From Candidatus Zixiibacteriota bacterium (GTDB lineage Bacteria > Blakebacterota > Blakebacteria > Blakebacterales > Blakebacteraceae), in contig JAUVWC010000057.1 in the NCBI GenBank assembly GCA_030604325.1, positions 1 through 7,430 on the forward strand: DNA of 7,430 nt, read 5' to 3'. The position numbers and the translations under genes were made by a program. Within the stretch, counting starts at the first letter, position 1, and each line of letters begins with the position of its first letter. Of this stretch, positions 1-6,133 are shown piece after piece. The notes beneath the pieces are model-generated. The model was not told the DNA's origin. It did no database searches and worked only from the letters and a program-made list of their open reading frames with translations.

Positions 1-560
1 ACCGCATCCGGGTCGGCACCGGCGATGAGACCGGTACTTTCCAGATGGGCCAGGTCCTCACTCGTTCCCCACCCCTCCCCCACTACCCAGTGGGCGCCCT
101 TGGCCAGTAGTTCCCGGAGTTGGGTGCGGGAAACCTTGTACTGTTTCCTGCGGGATCCTACCCCCGTGGGAATTTCGGCGAATAGCGTATCGACAAGCTG
201 CCTGATCCGTGGTGCCACCTCATCCTCACGCAGCTCGCTGCGGAGCAGCCGCACACCGCAATTGATGTCGTAGCCCACCCCACCCGGGCTGATCACCCCG
301 TCACGCTCGTCGAAGGCGGCCACGCCACCGATGGGGAAACCGTATCCCCAGTGAATGTCGGGCATGGCCATGCTCATACCCACCAGGCCCGGCAGGCAGG
401 CGACATTGGCCACCTGCTGCGGGCTGTCATCATCCTTGAGATGGCGGGCAGTGGTCCGGTCGGCAAAGATCAATCCATCCGCACGCATCTGCCCCGTTTT
501 GGGTATACGGATACGGTTGTCGTCGAGCCGTTCAAGACGTATGGGTGATGGCTGCTTCAT
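1..560 (-). CDS. rtcB: RNA-splicing ligase RtcB, N-terminal 186 residues (3' end beyond window)
   Basis: RtcB joins RNA ends carrying a 3'-phosphate or 2',3'-cyclic phosphate to a 5'-hydroxyl end, using GTP and Mn2+; it acts in the cytoplasm in tRNA splicing or RNA repair. The translation from the ATG at 560 shows family signatures: MPDIHWGYGFPIGGVAA at residues 66-82 and GGVGYDINCGVR at 93-104. In the second, D98 and C101 match the conserved metal-binding Asp and Cys. A GADPDA stretch near residue 181 resembles the segment before the GSGNHF motif in archaeal-type RtcB. The later metal-binding histidines and the guanylylated histidine lie beyond the left edge and cannot be checked. No other ATG, GTG or TTG precedes the chosen start in frame for at least 40 bases. 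AGGAGA lies upstream at 573-578 with a rather long 12-base spacing. No archease or rtcA gene is visible. The gene is probably intact, only clipped by the window edge. Confidence 0.95.
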   Translation of the reverse strand, partial: MKQPSPIRLERLDDNRIRIPKTGQMRADGLIFADRTTARHLKDDDSPQQVANVACLPGLVGMSMAMPDIHWGYGFPIGGVAAFDERDGVISPGGVGYDINCGVRLLRSELREDEVAPRIRQLVDTLFAEIPTGVGSRRKQYKVSRTQLRELLAKGAHWVVGEGWGTSEDLAHLESTGLIAGADPDA

Positions 561-572
561 CCTACAGGCGTT

Positions 573-598
573 TCTCCTGGTAAAAAGATATTGTAGCA
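573..598 (-). promoter_or_regulatory. Candidate extended -10 promoter and ribosome binding site for rtcB
   Basis: Read on the minus strand, TGC followed by TACAAT (598-590) matches an extended -10 element with five of six consensus bases. No good -35 hexamer is seen 16-18 bases upstream, as is common for extended -10 promoters. Transcription would begin near 583, giving a short leader that contains AGGAGA (578-573) ahead of the ATG at 560. It suggests rtcB can be transcribed on its own. This is inferred from sequence only. Confidence 0.4.
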
Positions 599-622
599 GA
601 TCCTCGCGGAAAACGCTGTACG

Positions 623-637
623 GTTACACGATGTGAC
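623..637. repeat. Imperfect 15-base palindrome upstream of rtcB
   Basis: The 15 bases have the form GTnACA-N3-TGTnAC, an operator-like dyad. It lies about 28 bases upstream of the candidate -10 element, around -40 to -54 relative to the inferred start of transcription, where activators often bind. The dyad is visible in the sequence; a regulatory role is a guess. Confidence 0.25.
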
Positions 638-685
638 TCCACGGCAGCAATTAAGGCAGTAACACTAATTTCACATGCACTAGGC

Positions 686-1921
686 TCAACGCCGTCGGCG
701 GCCGGGTATGACCGGCTGCAACCAGGCATACTCAGGTGCCTCCTCACCCGCGGCGTAATTAGACTGCATTCTCGAGGAAATTACACGTGCGCGAACGTAG
801 AGTTCATCGCCTCTGAACCTGTACGTTGCTGGATTTTCGGCGGTCTCATGAAGCACCTCTCCCACTTCCCCCGGTCGTCCATCCACCAGGCGTGTACCTA
901 TGAACTGCGTGGTGTAGATAACATCTGCTTCTTCGTCTATCTCCACGACGTAACGGGTACGGTTATGCCTGAAATCCTTGAGGTCCACACCGGTCGACGA
1001 GTAGAAATCCCCGGTCCGGACAGCATCAAGAACTGCCTCCAGTGTCAGTCGCCTGGCACGAACGACGATCCAGCCGCGGCCCGGATTGGAATAGTCGGGC
1101 CCGAACGAAAAGTAGTTGTGTGTATCGTCGACGGCCAGCCCGTACATGAGACCAAGACCCAGTTCAGCAAGACGCAGCGTCAGCGCGATATCCCAAACAC
1201 CCTCCATGCTCGGATGGGTCTCATCGCCCAGGTTGTTGCATCCCGTGCTGCCGTTGTAGAGTTCGAAAAGGTGCGTGCCCCGTTCGGCGGCCAGCTCCTC
1301 CGGGGTTATCGCCCATATCCAGTTGGGGTGGTTGATGTGTACCACTATGGGCCGGTTGAGCCTATCGGCCTGCTCGACAACCGCCGCCACGTTGCGCCTC
1401 AGCGTCTCCTGCACGCTATCTCCTCCCTGGGTGGGGATATGTGCTACAAGATTGAGGGCATTGAAGTGGAGCGGTTTGCTGCCAAAGCTGTCGCTGATCT
1501 CTTCCCCCTGGATGAAGAGAAATTCCCCGGGCGCCTCGAAGCGCTCGCGCAGTTCGGCCAGGGTTTTGAGCCGCATTTCGCGGCCACCGTCGGTGGCCCG
1601 CTCAACGATCCAGCCTTCGCCAAAGCGCTCCCGCAGATCGACGACACGACCGGGTCCCAGCTCACTGCCGGGACTGTCCGAGATCGGGCACCATTTCTCA
1701 CCCTCGGAGAGGATGTCGTGGTCGGTGAGTGCCAGGAAGTGGTAACCGTGAGATCTGTACCAGTCGGCCACCAGCTCGGGAGCGGCATCCCCGTCGCTCC
1801 AGAGTGAATGCGTGTGGGTGTTACCCTTCCACCAGCGTTCGGCCGGATGGCGATTAGATCCCCCGGCAGTACCGAGCAGAAATAGAAACGAGAGTATTAT
1901 GACGGTCGTTTTTCTATTCAT
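686..1921 (-). CDS. Exported PHP-domain metallohydrolase (CehA/McbA-like)
   Basis: This 411-residue protein begins with a signal peptide: MNRK, a hydrophobic run at residues 5-16, then a small-residue region with a plausible cleavage after A19. It should act outside the cytoplasmic membrane; no lipobox cysteine is seen. PHP-domain metal ligands are recognisable in order: HTH (H36, H38), SDGD (D43), TDHD (D67-D69, including H68), GEE (E140/E141), HINHP (H195, H198) and DDTH (D265, D266, H268). The fold binds two or three divalent metals and hydrolyses phosphoesters or, in CehA-type members, carbamate esters. The region after residue 290 is probably a beta-rich C-terminal domain, and the AWLQPV ending is typical of this group. 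The start is supported by the signal peptide and by GGAGAGA a few bases upstream (1926-1932). The substrate cannot be deduced. The neighbouring genes are co-directional but separated by 125 and 233 bases, giving no pathway clue. Confidence 0.87.
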   Translation of the reverse strand: MNRKTTVIILSFLFLLGTAGGSNRHPAERWWKGNTHTHSLWSDGDAAPELVADWYRSHGYHFLALTDHDILSEGEKWCPISDSPGSELGPGRVVDLRERFGEGWIVERATDGGREMRLKTLAELRERFEAPGEFLFIQGEEISDSFGSKPLHFNALNLVAHIPTQGGDSVQETLRRNVAAVVEQADRLNRPIVVHINHPNWIWAITPEELAAERGTHLFELYNGSTGCNNLGDETHPSMEGVWDIALTLRLAELGLGLMYGLAVDDTHNYFSFGPDYSNPGRGWIVVRARRLTLEAVLDAVRTGDFYSSTGVDLKDFRHNRTRYVVEIDEEADVIYTTQFIGTRLVDGRPGEVGEVLHETAENPATYRFRGDELYVRARVISSRMQSNYAAGEEAPEYAWLQPVIPGRRRR

Positions 1922-2154
1922 ACTGTCTCTCCACTACTATATGGCACACTGCTGCATAGCGGTGTTATCGAACATCGTCTCCACCGCAGACCGGCTTCCG
2001 TTCTATTTACTCTATTCCTCATAAAGTGGCAGTTATTGTCACCTCCGGATATTCTTTTTTAGGTAGGGGAGACAGGTTTGTAGGGACCGGAAATGGGGGG
2101 ACCGGTCGGTGAAGGCGGGATATTTCAGATATCGATGGTTATTAGCCGGCTATA
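1922..2154. other. Low-GC intergenic region between the SRPBCC and PHP genes
   Basis: This 233-base gap is lower in GC than the flanking genes. It contains a 10-base perfect palindrome TAGCCGGCTA (2143-2152) just after the SRPBCC stop, a short inverted repeat GATAT-N5-ATATC (2119-2133), a direct repeat GGGACCGG (2083-2090 and 2098-2105), and a palindrome GACCGGTC (2100-2107). On the minus strand a strong Shine-Dalgarno-like GGAGGTGA (2046-2039) has no well-spaced start codon. The nearest ATG (2022) opens a 34-codon frame whose stop overlaps the PHP start. I see no classical terminator with a U-run and no convincing -35/-10 pair for the PHP gene. Confidence 0.5.
1926..1932 (-). promoter_or_regulatory. 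Ribosome binding site of the PHP gene
   Basis: On the minus strand GGAGAGA stands 4-7 bases ahead of the ATG at 1921, depending on which bases pair. This agrees with the signal peptide in fixing the start of the PHP gene. Confidence 0.65.
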
Positions 2155-2601
2155 TCAACTGCCGTTGGCGGCCATCTCGACTTCGTTTTTAAGGTCTATC
2201 AACCAGGCATCGAGTGAGGTTTTAAGCACCTTCCGCATTCTGCCCCGGAGCAGGCTCACCAGCCAACCCTCCAGAGACTCTTCCGTCTTCAACAGGGTGC
2301 CCTTACCATTCGGCTCGAGGGTCCAGAGGTGCCTGGCCCGGGCCCCGAATCCCTCGCCGGTCCAACCGATCCTGCGACCCGGCTCCAGGTCCTGAATCGT
2401 TGAGGTGAAGTTTATTCCTCTCGACTTCCAGTTGAATACAGCCCCTTTGGCCAGCGGGCCCTTGAGCTTGGAGGAGGCAACATCGGGATTCCAATCACTC
2501 CAACCGTTGATGTCGGTGTGCACCTCCCACACCTGTTCCGGGGAGGCATCGATAACGATCTCTTTCCGGGCTACGGCCGGAGCCTTGTCGTTGATTTCCA
2601 A
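2155..2601 (-). CDS. SRPBCC (START/polyketide-cyclase-like) family protein
   Basis: A 148-residue protein of the SRPBCC helix-grip fold, which forms a hydrophobic ligand cavity. The N-terminal strand with IDASPEQVWEV (residues 17-27), the following INGWSDWNPDV (31-41), and the long C-terminal helix at about 118-142 are the typical pattern. Length matches single-domain members. No signal peptide or membrane segment is seen, so it is probably cytoplasmic. The start is TTG at 2601: no ATG or GTG lies between it and the in-frame TGA at 2638-2640, and starting later would remove the first strand. AGGG (2611-2614) sits eight bases upstream of the TTG. Ligand and pathway are unknown; members of this family range from lipid carriers to cyclases and toxin-like proteins. 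It follows addA by 130 bases and may be read through from it or have its own promoter. Confidence 0.85.
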   Translation of the reverse strand: MEINDKAPAVARKEIVIDASPEQVWEVHTDINGWSDWNPDVASSKLKGPLAKGAVFNWKSRGINFTSTIQDLEPGRRIGWTGEGFGARARHLWTLEPNGKGTLLKTEESLEGWLVSLLRGRMRKVLKTSLDAWLIDLKNEVEMAANGS

Positions 2602-2610
2602 CTTACTTTT

Positions 2611-2614
2611 CCCT
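2611..2614 (-). promoter_or_regulatory. Ribosome binding site deciding a TTG start
   Basis: On the minus strand AGGG, followed by AAAA, ends eight bases before the TTG at 2601. No ATG or GTG is available in frame between this site and the upstream stop codon, so it supports TTG as initiator of the SRPBCC gene. Confidence 0.45.
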
Positions 2615-2636
2615 GCCTGTGGGCAAATCTGCCGAC

Positions 2637-2649
2637 GTCAATTATTGAC
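2637..2649. repeat. 13-base perfect palindrome upstream of the SRPBCC gene
   Basis: GTCAAT-T-ATTGAC is a perfect inverted repeat with a one-base centre, 35 bases upstream of the TTG start of the SRPBCC gene. Its position and symmetry suit a binding site for a dimeric repressor. The symmetry is seen directly; the function is inferred. Confidence 0.35.
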
Positions 2650-2669
2650 CGGAAACAAATATGGCTTTC

Positions 2670-2691
2670 CCTGGATAACGAAAATTCCAGG
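2670..2691 (-). repeat. Hairpin in the addA-SRPBCC gap, possible weak terminator
   Basis: On the minus strand CCTGGA and TCCAGG form a perfect six-base-pair stem around a 10-base loop, 41 bases after the addA stop codon. No uninterrupted U-run follows (only a T-rich CATATTTGTTT about 6 bases later), so it is at best a weak intrinsic terminator or an mRNA-stabilising hairpin. Confidence 0.3.
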
Positions 2692-2731
2692 CAGCTTGTT
2701 TCAAGTCCTCGGGAATAAAACGCGCGCAGTG

Positions 2732-5700
2732 CTATAAAAGTTGTATGCGTTCCCCCCTCGCCAGGCTCCAGATTTCTGCCGATACGGTGCGCTGCGCGCT
2801 CTTCTCCAGCATAGTACGATACGCCTGCAGCTGTCCTCGATACCACTGCCGCAGCACCTTGGAGCCGGCCCCGCCGGTCTTGTAATCGACCACCAGCAGA
2901 TTTTCTTCGGGATCTTCCAGTATCAGATCGGCCGTACCGGTGAGCACCTCAATCCCCTCATCCACTATCCCGGGAAGCATTTCGTAGGCGCTCCCCAGCA
3001 GAAGCGGCCATTCAGTCGCCACGACCCGCCACCCCTGGACGCGAGCTTCTTCGAGAAGTGTAATCCCGCAGGCAACCAGGGCACATATCTCTGAATAGAC
3101 TCGGGCGGGATCGCCCGGCTCGGATACCGCCCGGCCTGCCTCTTCCGCCCCTGTTCCGTAGAGGGCGGCCAGTTCCATCGCTGCATGAACTCTCGTGCCC
3201 CTGAGTCTGGCGTACCAGCCGGATGTAATCGCCTCCCCACCCTCTTCGGCCCCCGCACTACCCGCGGCGTCAACACTGACCGGTGGCACGAATTCCCTGT
3301 GCGCGGCAAGCCGGGAGGCCCTTGTCATCAGCGAGCGCCTGGCCCGGCTGACAGCCGCCTGCCAGTCATCCCGCCTCTGCCGGCGCCGGCGGACGGCCTG
3401 CTCGATCTCCTCGGCTGAAGGTTCCTCCACATCGTAGGGAAGCCGGTGGGGTACCTCCCTGCGTGGCACAGGCGCGGATGGTGCAACCCATTCGACCAGG
3501 CTCTTTCCCCCTCCTTCCCCTTCTTCGGCAAGCCCGCGCAGCGCCGCTTCCAGCGGTGCAAGGAATCCCTTCTCATCACAACCTCCCGAGCGCTGCCCGC
3601 AGAGCACGACGTGATCCCTCGCCCGGGTAAAGGCCACGTACATGAGCCGCCGGGCCTCGGCCTCCTGCTCGACCTCCTCTGCTTCCTTGCGCTCTTTCCA
3701 GACGGGTGGCTCCAGCCCTGCTCCGCACACCGTGGCCGTCCCCTGTGCACGGTTGGCAATGGCCCTGTCGCGGAACTTCGTTGCGTAGCTCCTGTCCAGA
3801 ATGGCGACCACGGGAAACTCCAGCCCCTTGGCCGAGTGGATCGTCATCAGGTTGAGCCCGTCACCGGCCTCGTCGACCAGCGCCGATTCCTCCTCGGCGG
3901 CGGCGCGGCGCTGTTCCTCTAGATAGCGGACGAGTCCATCCAGAGAGCCGATCTCACCCGCACCCTCCTCCATCAGGCTGGCGGCCGCTTCTTCATAGGC
4001 CGCCGCGAGGTCGGAGAGCTTGAGCAGGTTGGCCATCCTCCGGTCCCCGTCCGGTTTCAGAGCGTGTAGCGGCAGGGCCCTTGTGAGTTCATACAGCTTC
4101 CTGAACAGCCCTGAAGGCGGACGAAACGCCGCCTCGTGGTGCAGGCTGGCCAGGAGAGTGCGCGCCTGAATCAGGGGAGCATCGGCCTCGCGGTCCAGAT
4201 ACTCCTCGATGAAAGCGTCGTCGACCGGACGGTCCGCTGAATCGAGGTAGGTGAATGGTCGCCCGCTCCCAGCCCACCTCACCAGGCTCTCGTCGGAGAC
4301 CCCGAAATAGAGCGACCTCAGGGCGGCCACCACCGCCACCTCATCCCCGGGATCGGCAATAGCGCGCAGAACGGGCATGGTCTGAAGAACCTCCAGGCGC
4401 TGGAAGAATGCCCTGCCGCCCGAGGCCCTGTAGGGAATGCCGCACCGCTCCAGCTCGTCCTCAAAGGTCGGCACACCGGTGTAGGTACGCACCAGCACAG
4501 CAATATCCCGGTAGGTTACAGGCCGCCACTCCTCCATCTCCTCATCGAATATGGTCCAGCCTGCTCCGATGCGGTCCTGGATCCAGCCGGCCAGCGCCCT
4601 GGCTTCGGCGACCCTCACTTCATGTATGGAGGGATCTTTGCCGCCCGACCGCCCGCCTTTACCGTTTACGAGGAAGGTATCCAGGTCCAGCAGACTCACC
4701 GACGGGCCCTGCGCATCCTCTTTTCGGTGTGCAATCAGATCTCGGTACTCCCCGGAGGTGAGCAGGTCGGGAAAGATCCTGTTGGCCACCGCCACCAGCA
4801 GGGGAGTGCTGCGGAAATTCACTTCCAGACGGGCTTCCTCCCCCTCCTTGAGAAGCTGGGTACGCGCCTTCTGGAAAATCGACAGATCCGCCCGCCGGAA
4901 GCGGTATATACCCTGGTTGGCGTCCCCCACCAGGAAGAGCCGGCCCCGGCCGGGAACCGCGTCCTCGATCCGCCGGGCCCGTTTCTCTACAGCCTCCGCC
5001 AGGCGCTGTACGATCCGGGCCTGGACCGGATCGGTGTCCTGAAACTCATCGACCAGGATATGTCGATAGCTCCGCTTGATCTGCTCCGCCACGGGCGGCT
5101 CTGTTTCCAGCAGCTTCTCCGTCCTCAGCAGCAGGTCATCGAAATCGAGGCCACCGAGCTCGGCCTTCCGGCCCTCATAGTTATCCCTGATGCACTCTGC
5201 CTGCTGGATAAGATAGGCAAGCTGTTCGCCTTTGTACCCCGCCACGGCCGCATCCCTGCGCTGCTGCAGCTCAATCCATGCCGGCTTGAGCCGGGTGAAG
5301 GCCTCCCTCACCTCCCCGGAGGCGTCCCAGTTGGCCTTGGCTCCCACATTCTTGTAGATCCTCACTCTTTCCAGGGCTGTGGCCCGGTCGTGAATGTCGA
5401 GCCCCTCCGCTATCAGATACGGCTCCTGCCGTAGAGCTTCGCCGGCCTGTTGCAGCAGGCTGTCTTTTGCCGGAACGACATCCGCATACGAGACGATAAG
5501 TCGGGTGGTATCCAGCAGGGCCGCTATCACCTCTTCAATGCTTTCTTCCGGGGCACCGGGCAGTTCCGGCTCCAGGTCCGGATACCTCCGGACGGCGTGG
5601 GCCAGCTCCCGCAACCCGGTGAGATTGCCGCCCGCCAGCAGGGCCCCTTCCAGAGCCTCGCTATCGTCCTGTTGCAGCCGGGCGATCTCCTCTGAAGCGG

Positions 5701-6133
5701 CGGCATCCAGAAGCAGGTCGGATTCGAGCCGGTCCAGCACCCTGAAGCCCGGGGTTATCCCCGCTTCGAGCGGATGCGAGGCAAGAATCGAGCGGCAGAA
5801 ACCATGAATGGTTGTGAGCTGGGAGAGATCCACCTTGCCGAGAGCCGCCAGGCGACGCTCCTCTACTTCACCAGAACCCGACTCCGGAACTGTGGCCAGA
5901 ACGTCCCTGACCCGTTCCCTCAGCTCGGCGGCGGCCTTCTCGGTGAAGGTCATGGCCACGATGCTGTCGAGATCGCTCCCCTGATCGACCAGCTCGATGA
6001 CCCGGTCCACAAGCACTTTCGTTTTCCCCGATCCTGCCCCGGCTCCAACGGCAAAGCTGGTCTCCAGCGCCCCGGCCAACCGATCGCGGACCGCCTGGTC
6101 CTGCGGCACCCACCTGCGGGTCGGCCCACTCAC
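2732..6133 (-). CDS. addA: AddA-type ATP-dependent helicase/nuclease subunit (RecB-like)
   Basis: AddA is the helicase-nuclease subunit of AddAB, which unwinds and cuts double-strand ends so that RecA can load. Helicase motifs are complete: Q motif (residues 11-16), Walker A GAGAGSGKT (30-38, K37), motif Ia AMTFTEKAAAEL (60-71), TIHGF (108-112), Walker B VDEFQD (361-366), motif III VGDANQGIYRFR (402-413), VNFRS (438-442), motif V TIHSAKGLEF (764-773) and motif VI YVAFTRARD (832-840). The C-terminal PD-(D/E)XK nuclease is also complete: H983, E1041, D1069, D1083-Y1084-K1085, and Q1101/Y1105. Motif III has N and G where many relatives have K and S (GDPKQSIY). At 1133 residues it is slightly shorter than the 1232-residue Bacillus subtilis AddA. 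The start is GTG at 6133: an in-frame TGA lies only two codons upstream, and the next ATG is already in motif Ia. It overlaps the addB stop by four bases (GTGA), implying translational coupling. Confidence 0.94.
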   Translation of the reverse strand: MSGPTRRWVPQDQAVRDRLAGALETSFAVGAGAGSGKTKVLVDRVIELVDQGSDLDSIVAMTFTEKAAAELRERVRDVLATVPESGSGEVEERRLAALGKVDLSQLTTIHGFCRSILASHPLEAGITPGFRVLDRLESDLLLDAAASEEIARLQQDDSEALEGALLAGGNLTGLRELAHAVRRYPDLEPELPGAPEESIEEVIAALLDTTRLIVSYADVVPAKDSLLQQAGEALRQEPYLIAEGLDIHDRATALERVRIYKNVGAKANWDASGEVREAFTRLKPAWIELQQRRDAAVAGYKGEQLAYLIQQAECIRDNYEGRKAELGGLDFDDLLLRTEKLLETEPPVAEQIKRSYRHILVDEFQDTDPVQARIVQRLAEAVEKRARRIEDAVPGRGRLFLVGDANQGIYRFRRADLSIFQKARTQLLKEGEEARLEVNFRSTPLLVAVANRIFPDLLTSGEYRDLIAHRKEDAQGPSVSLLDLDTFLVNGKGGRSGGKDPSIHEVRVAEARALAGWIQDRIGAGWTIFDEEMEEWRPVTYRDIAVLVRTYTGVPTFEDELERCGIPYRASGGRAFFQRLEVLQTMPVLRAIADPGDEVAVVAALRSLYFGVSDESLVRWAGSGRPFTYLDSADRPVDDAFIEEYLDREADAPLIQARTLLASLHHEAAFRPPSGLFRKLYELTRALPLHALKPDGDRRMANLLKLSDLAAAYEEAAASLMEEGAGEIGSLDGLVRYLEEQRRAAAEEESALVDEAGDGLNLMTIHSAKGLEFPVVAILDRSYATKFRDRAIANRAQGTATVCGAGLEPPVWKERKEAEEVEQEAEARRLMYVAFTRARDHVVLCGQRSGGCDEKGFLAPLEAALRGLAEEGEGGGKSLVEWVAPSAPVPRREVPHRLPYDVEEPSAEEIEQAVRRRRQRRDDWQAAVSRARRSLMTRASRLAAHREFVPPVSVDAAGSAGAEEGGEAITSGWYARLRGTRVHAAMELAALYGTGAEEAGRAVSEPGDPARVYSEICALVACGITLLEEARVQGWRVVATEWPLLLGSAYEMLPGIVDEGIEVLTGTADLILEDPEENLLVVDYKTGGAGSKVLRQWYRGQLQAYRTMLEKSAQRTVSAEIWSLARGERIQLL

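Noticed and set aside
562..747. 61-codon minus-strand frame starting with GTG and ending just before rtcB
   Set aside because: It overlaps the PHP C-terminus in another frame. The PHP protein ends normally with AWLQPV, so no frameshift needs explaining, and the peptide has no motif.
848..1807. 319-codon open frame on the plus strand, antisense to the PHP gene
   Set aside because: The opposite strand encodes a protein with complete PHP motifs and a signal peptide; the antisense frame shows no recognisable domain and is expected from GC-rich codon usage.
1922..1960. TATAGT as a -10 element for the PHP gene
   Set aside because: Transcription from it would begin inside or after the ribosome binding site, and no -35 element is present.
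2715..2728. GCGCGC followed by TTTTATT (minus strand) as an addA terminator
   Set aside because: The GCGCGC is a palindrome without a loop, so it cannot form a stable terminator hairpin.
4622..5434. 270-codon plus-strand frame inside addA
   Set aside because: It is antisense to the helicase region carrying motifs II to IV and has no family features.
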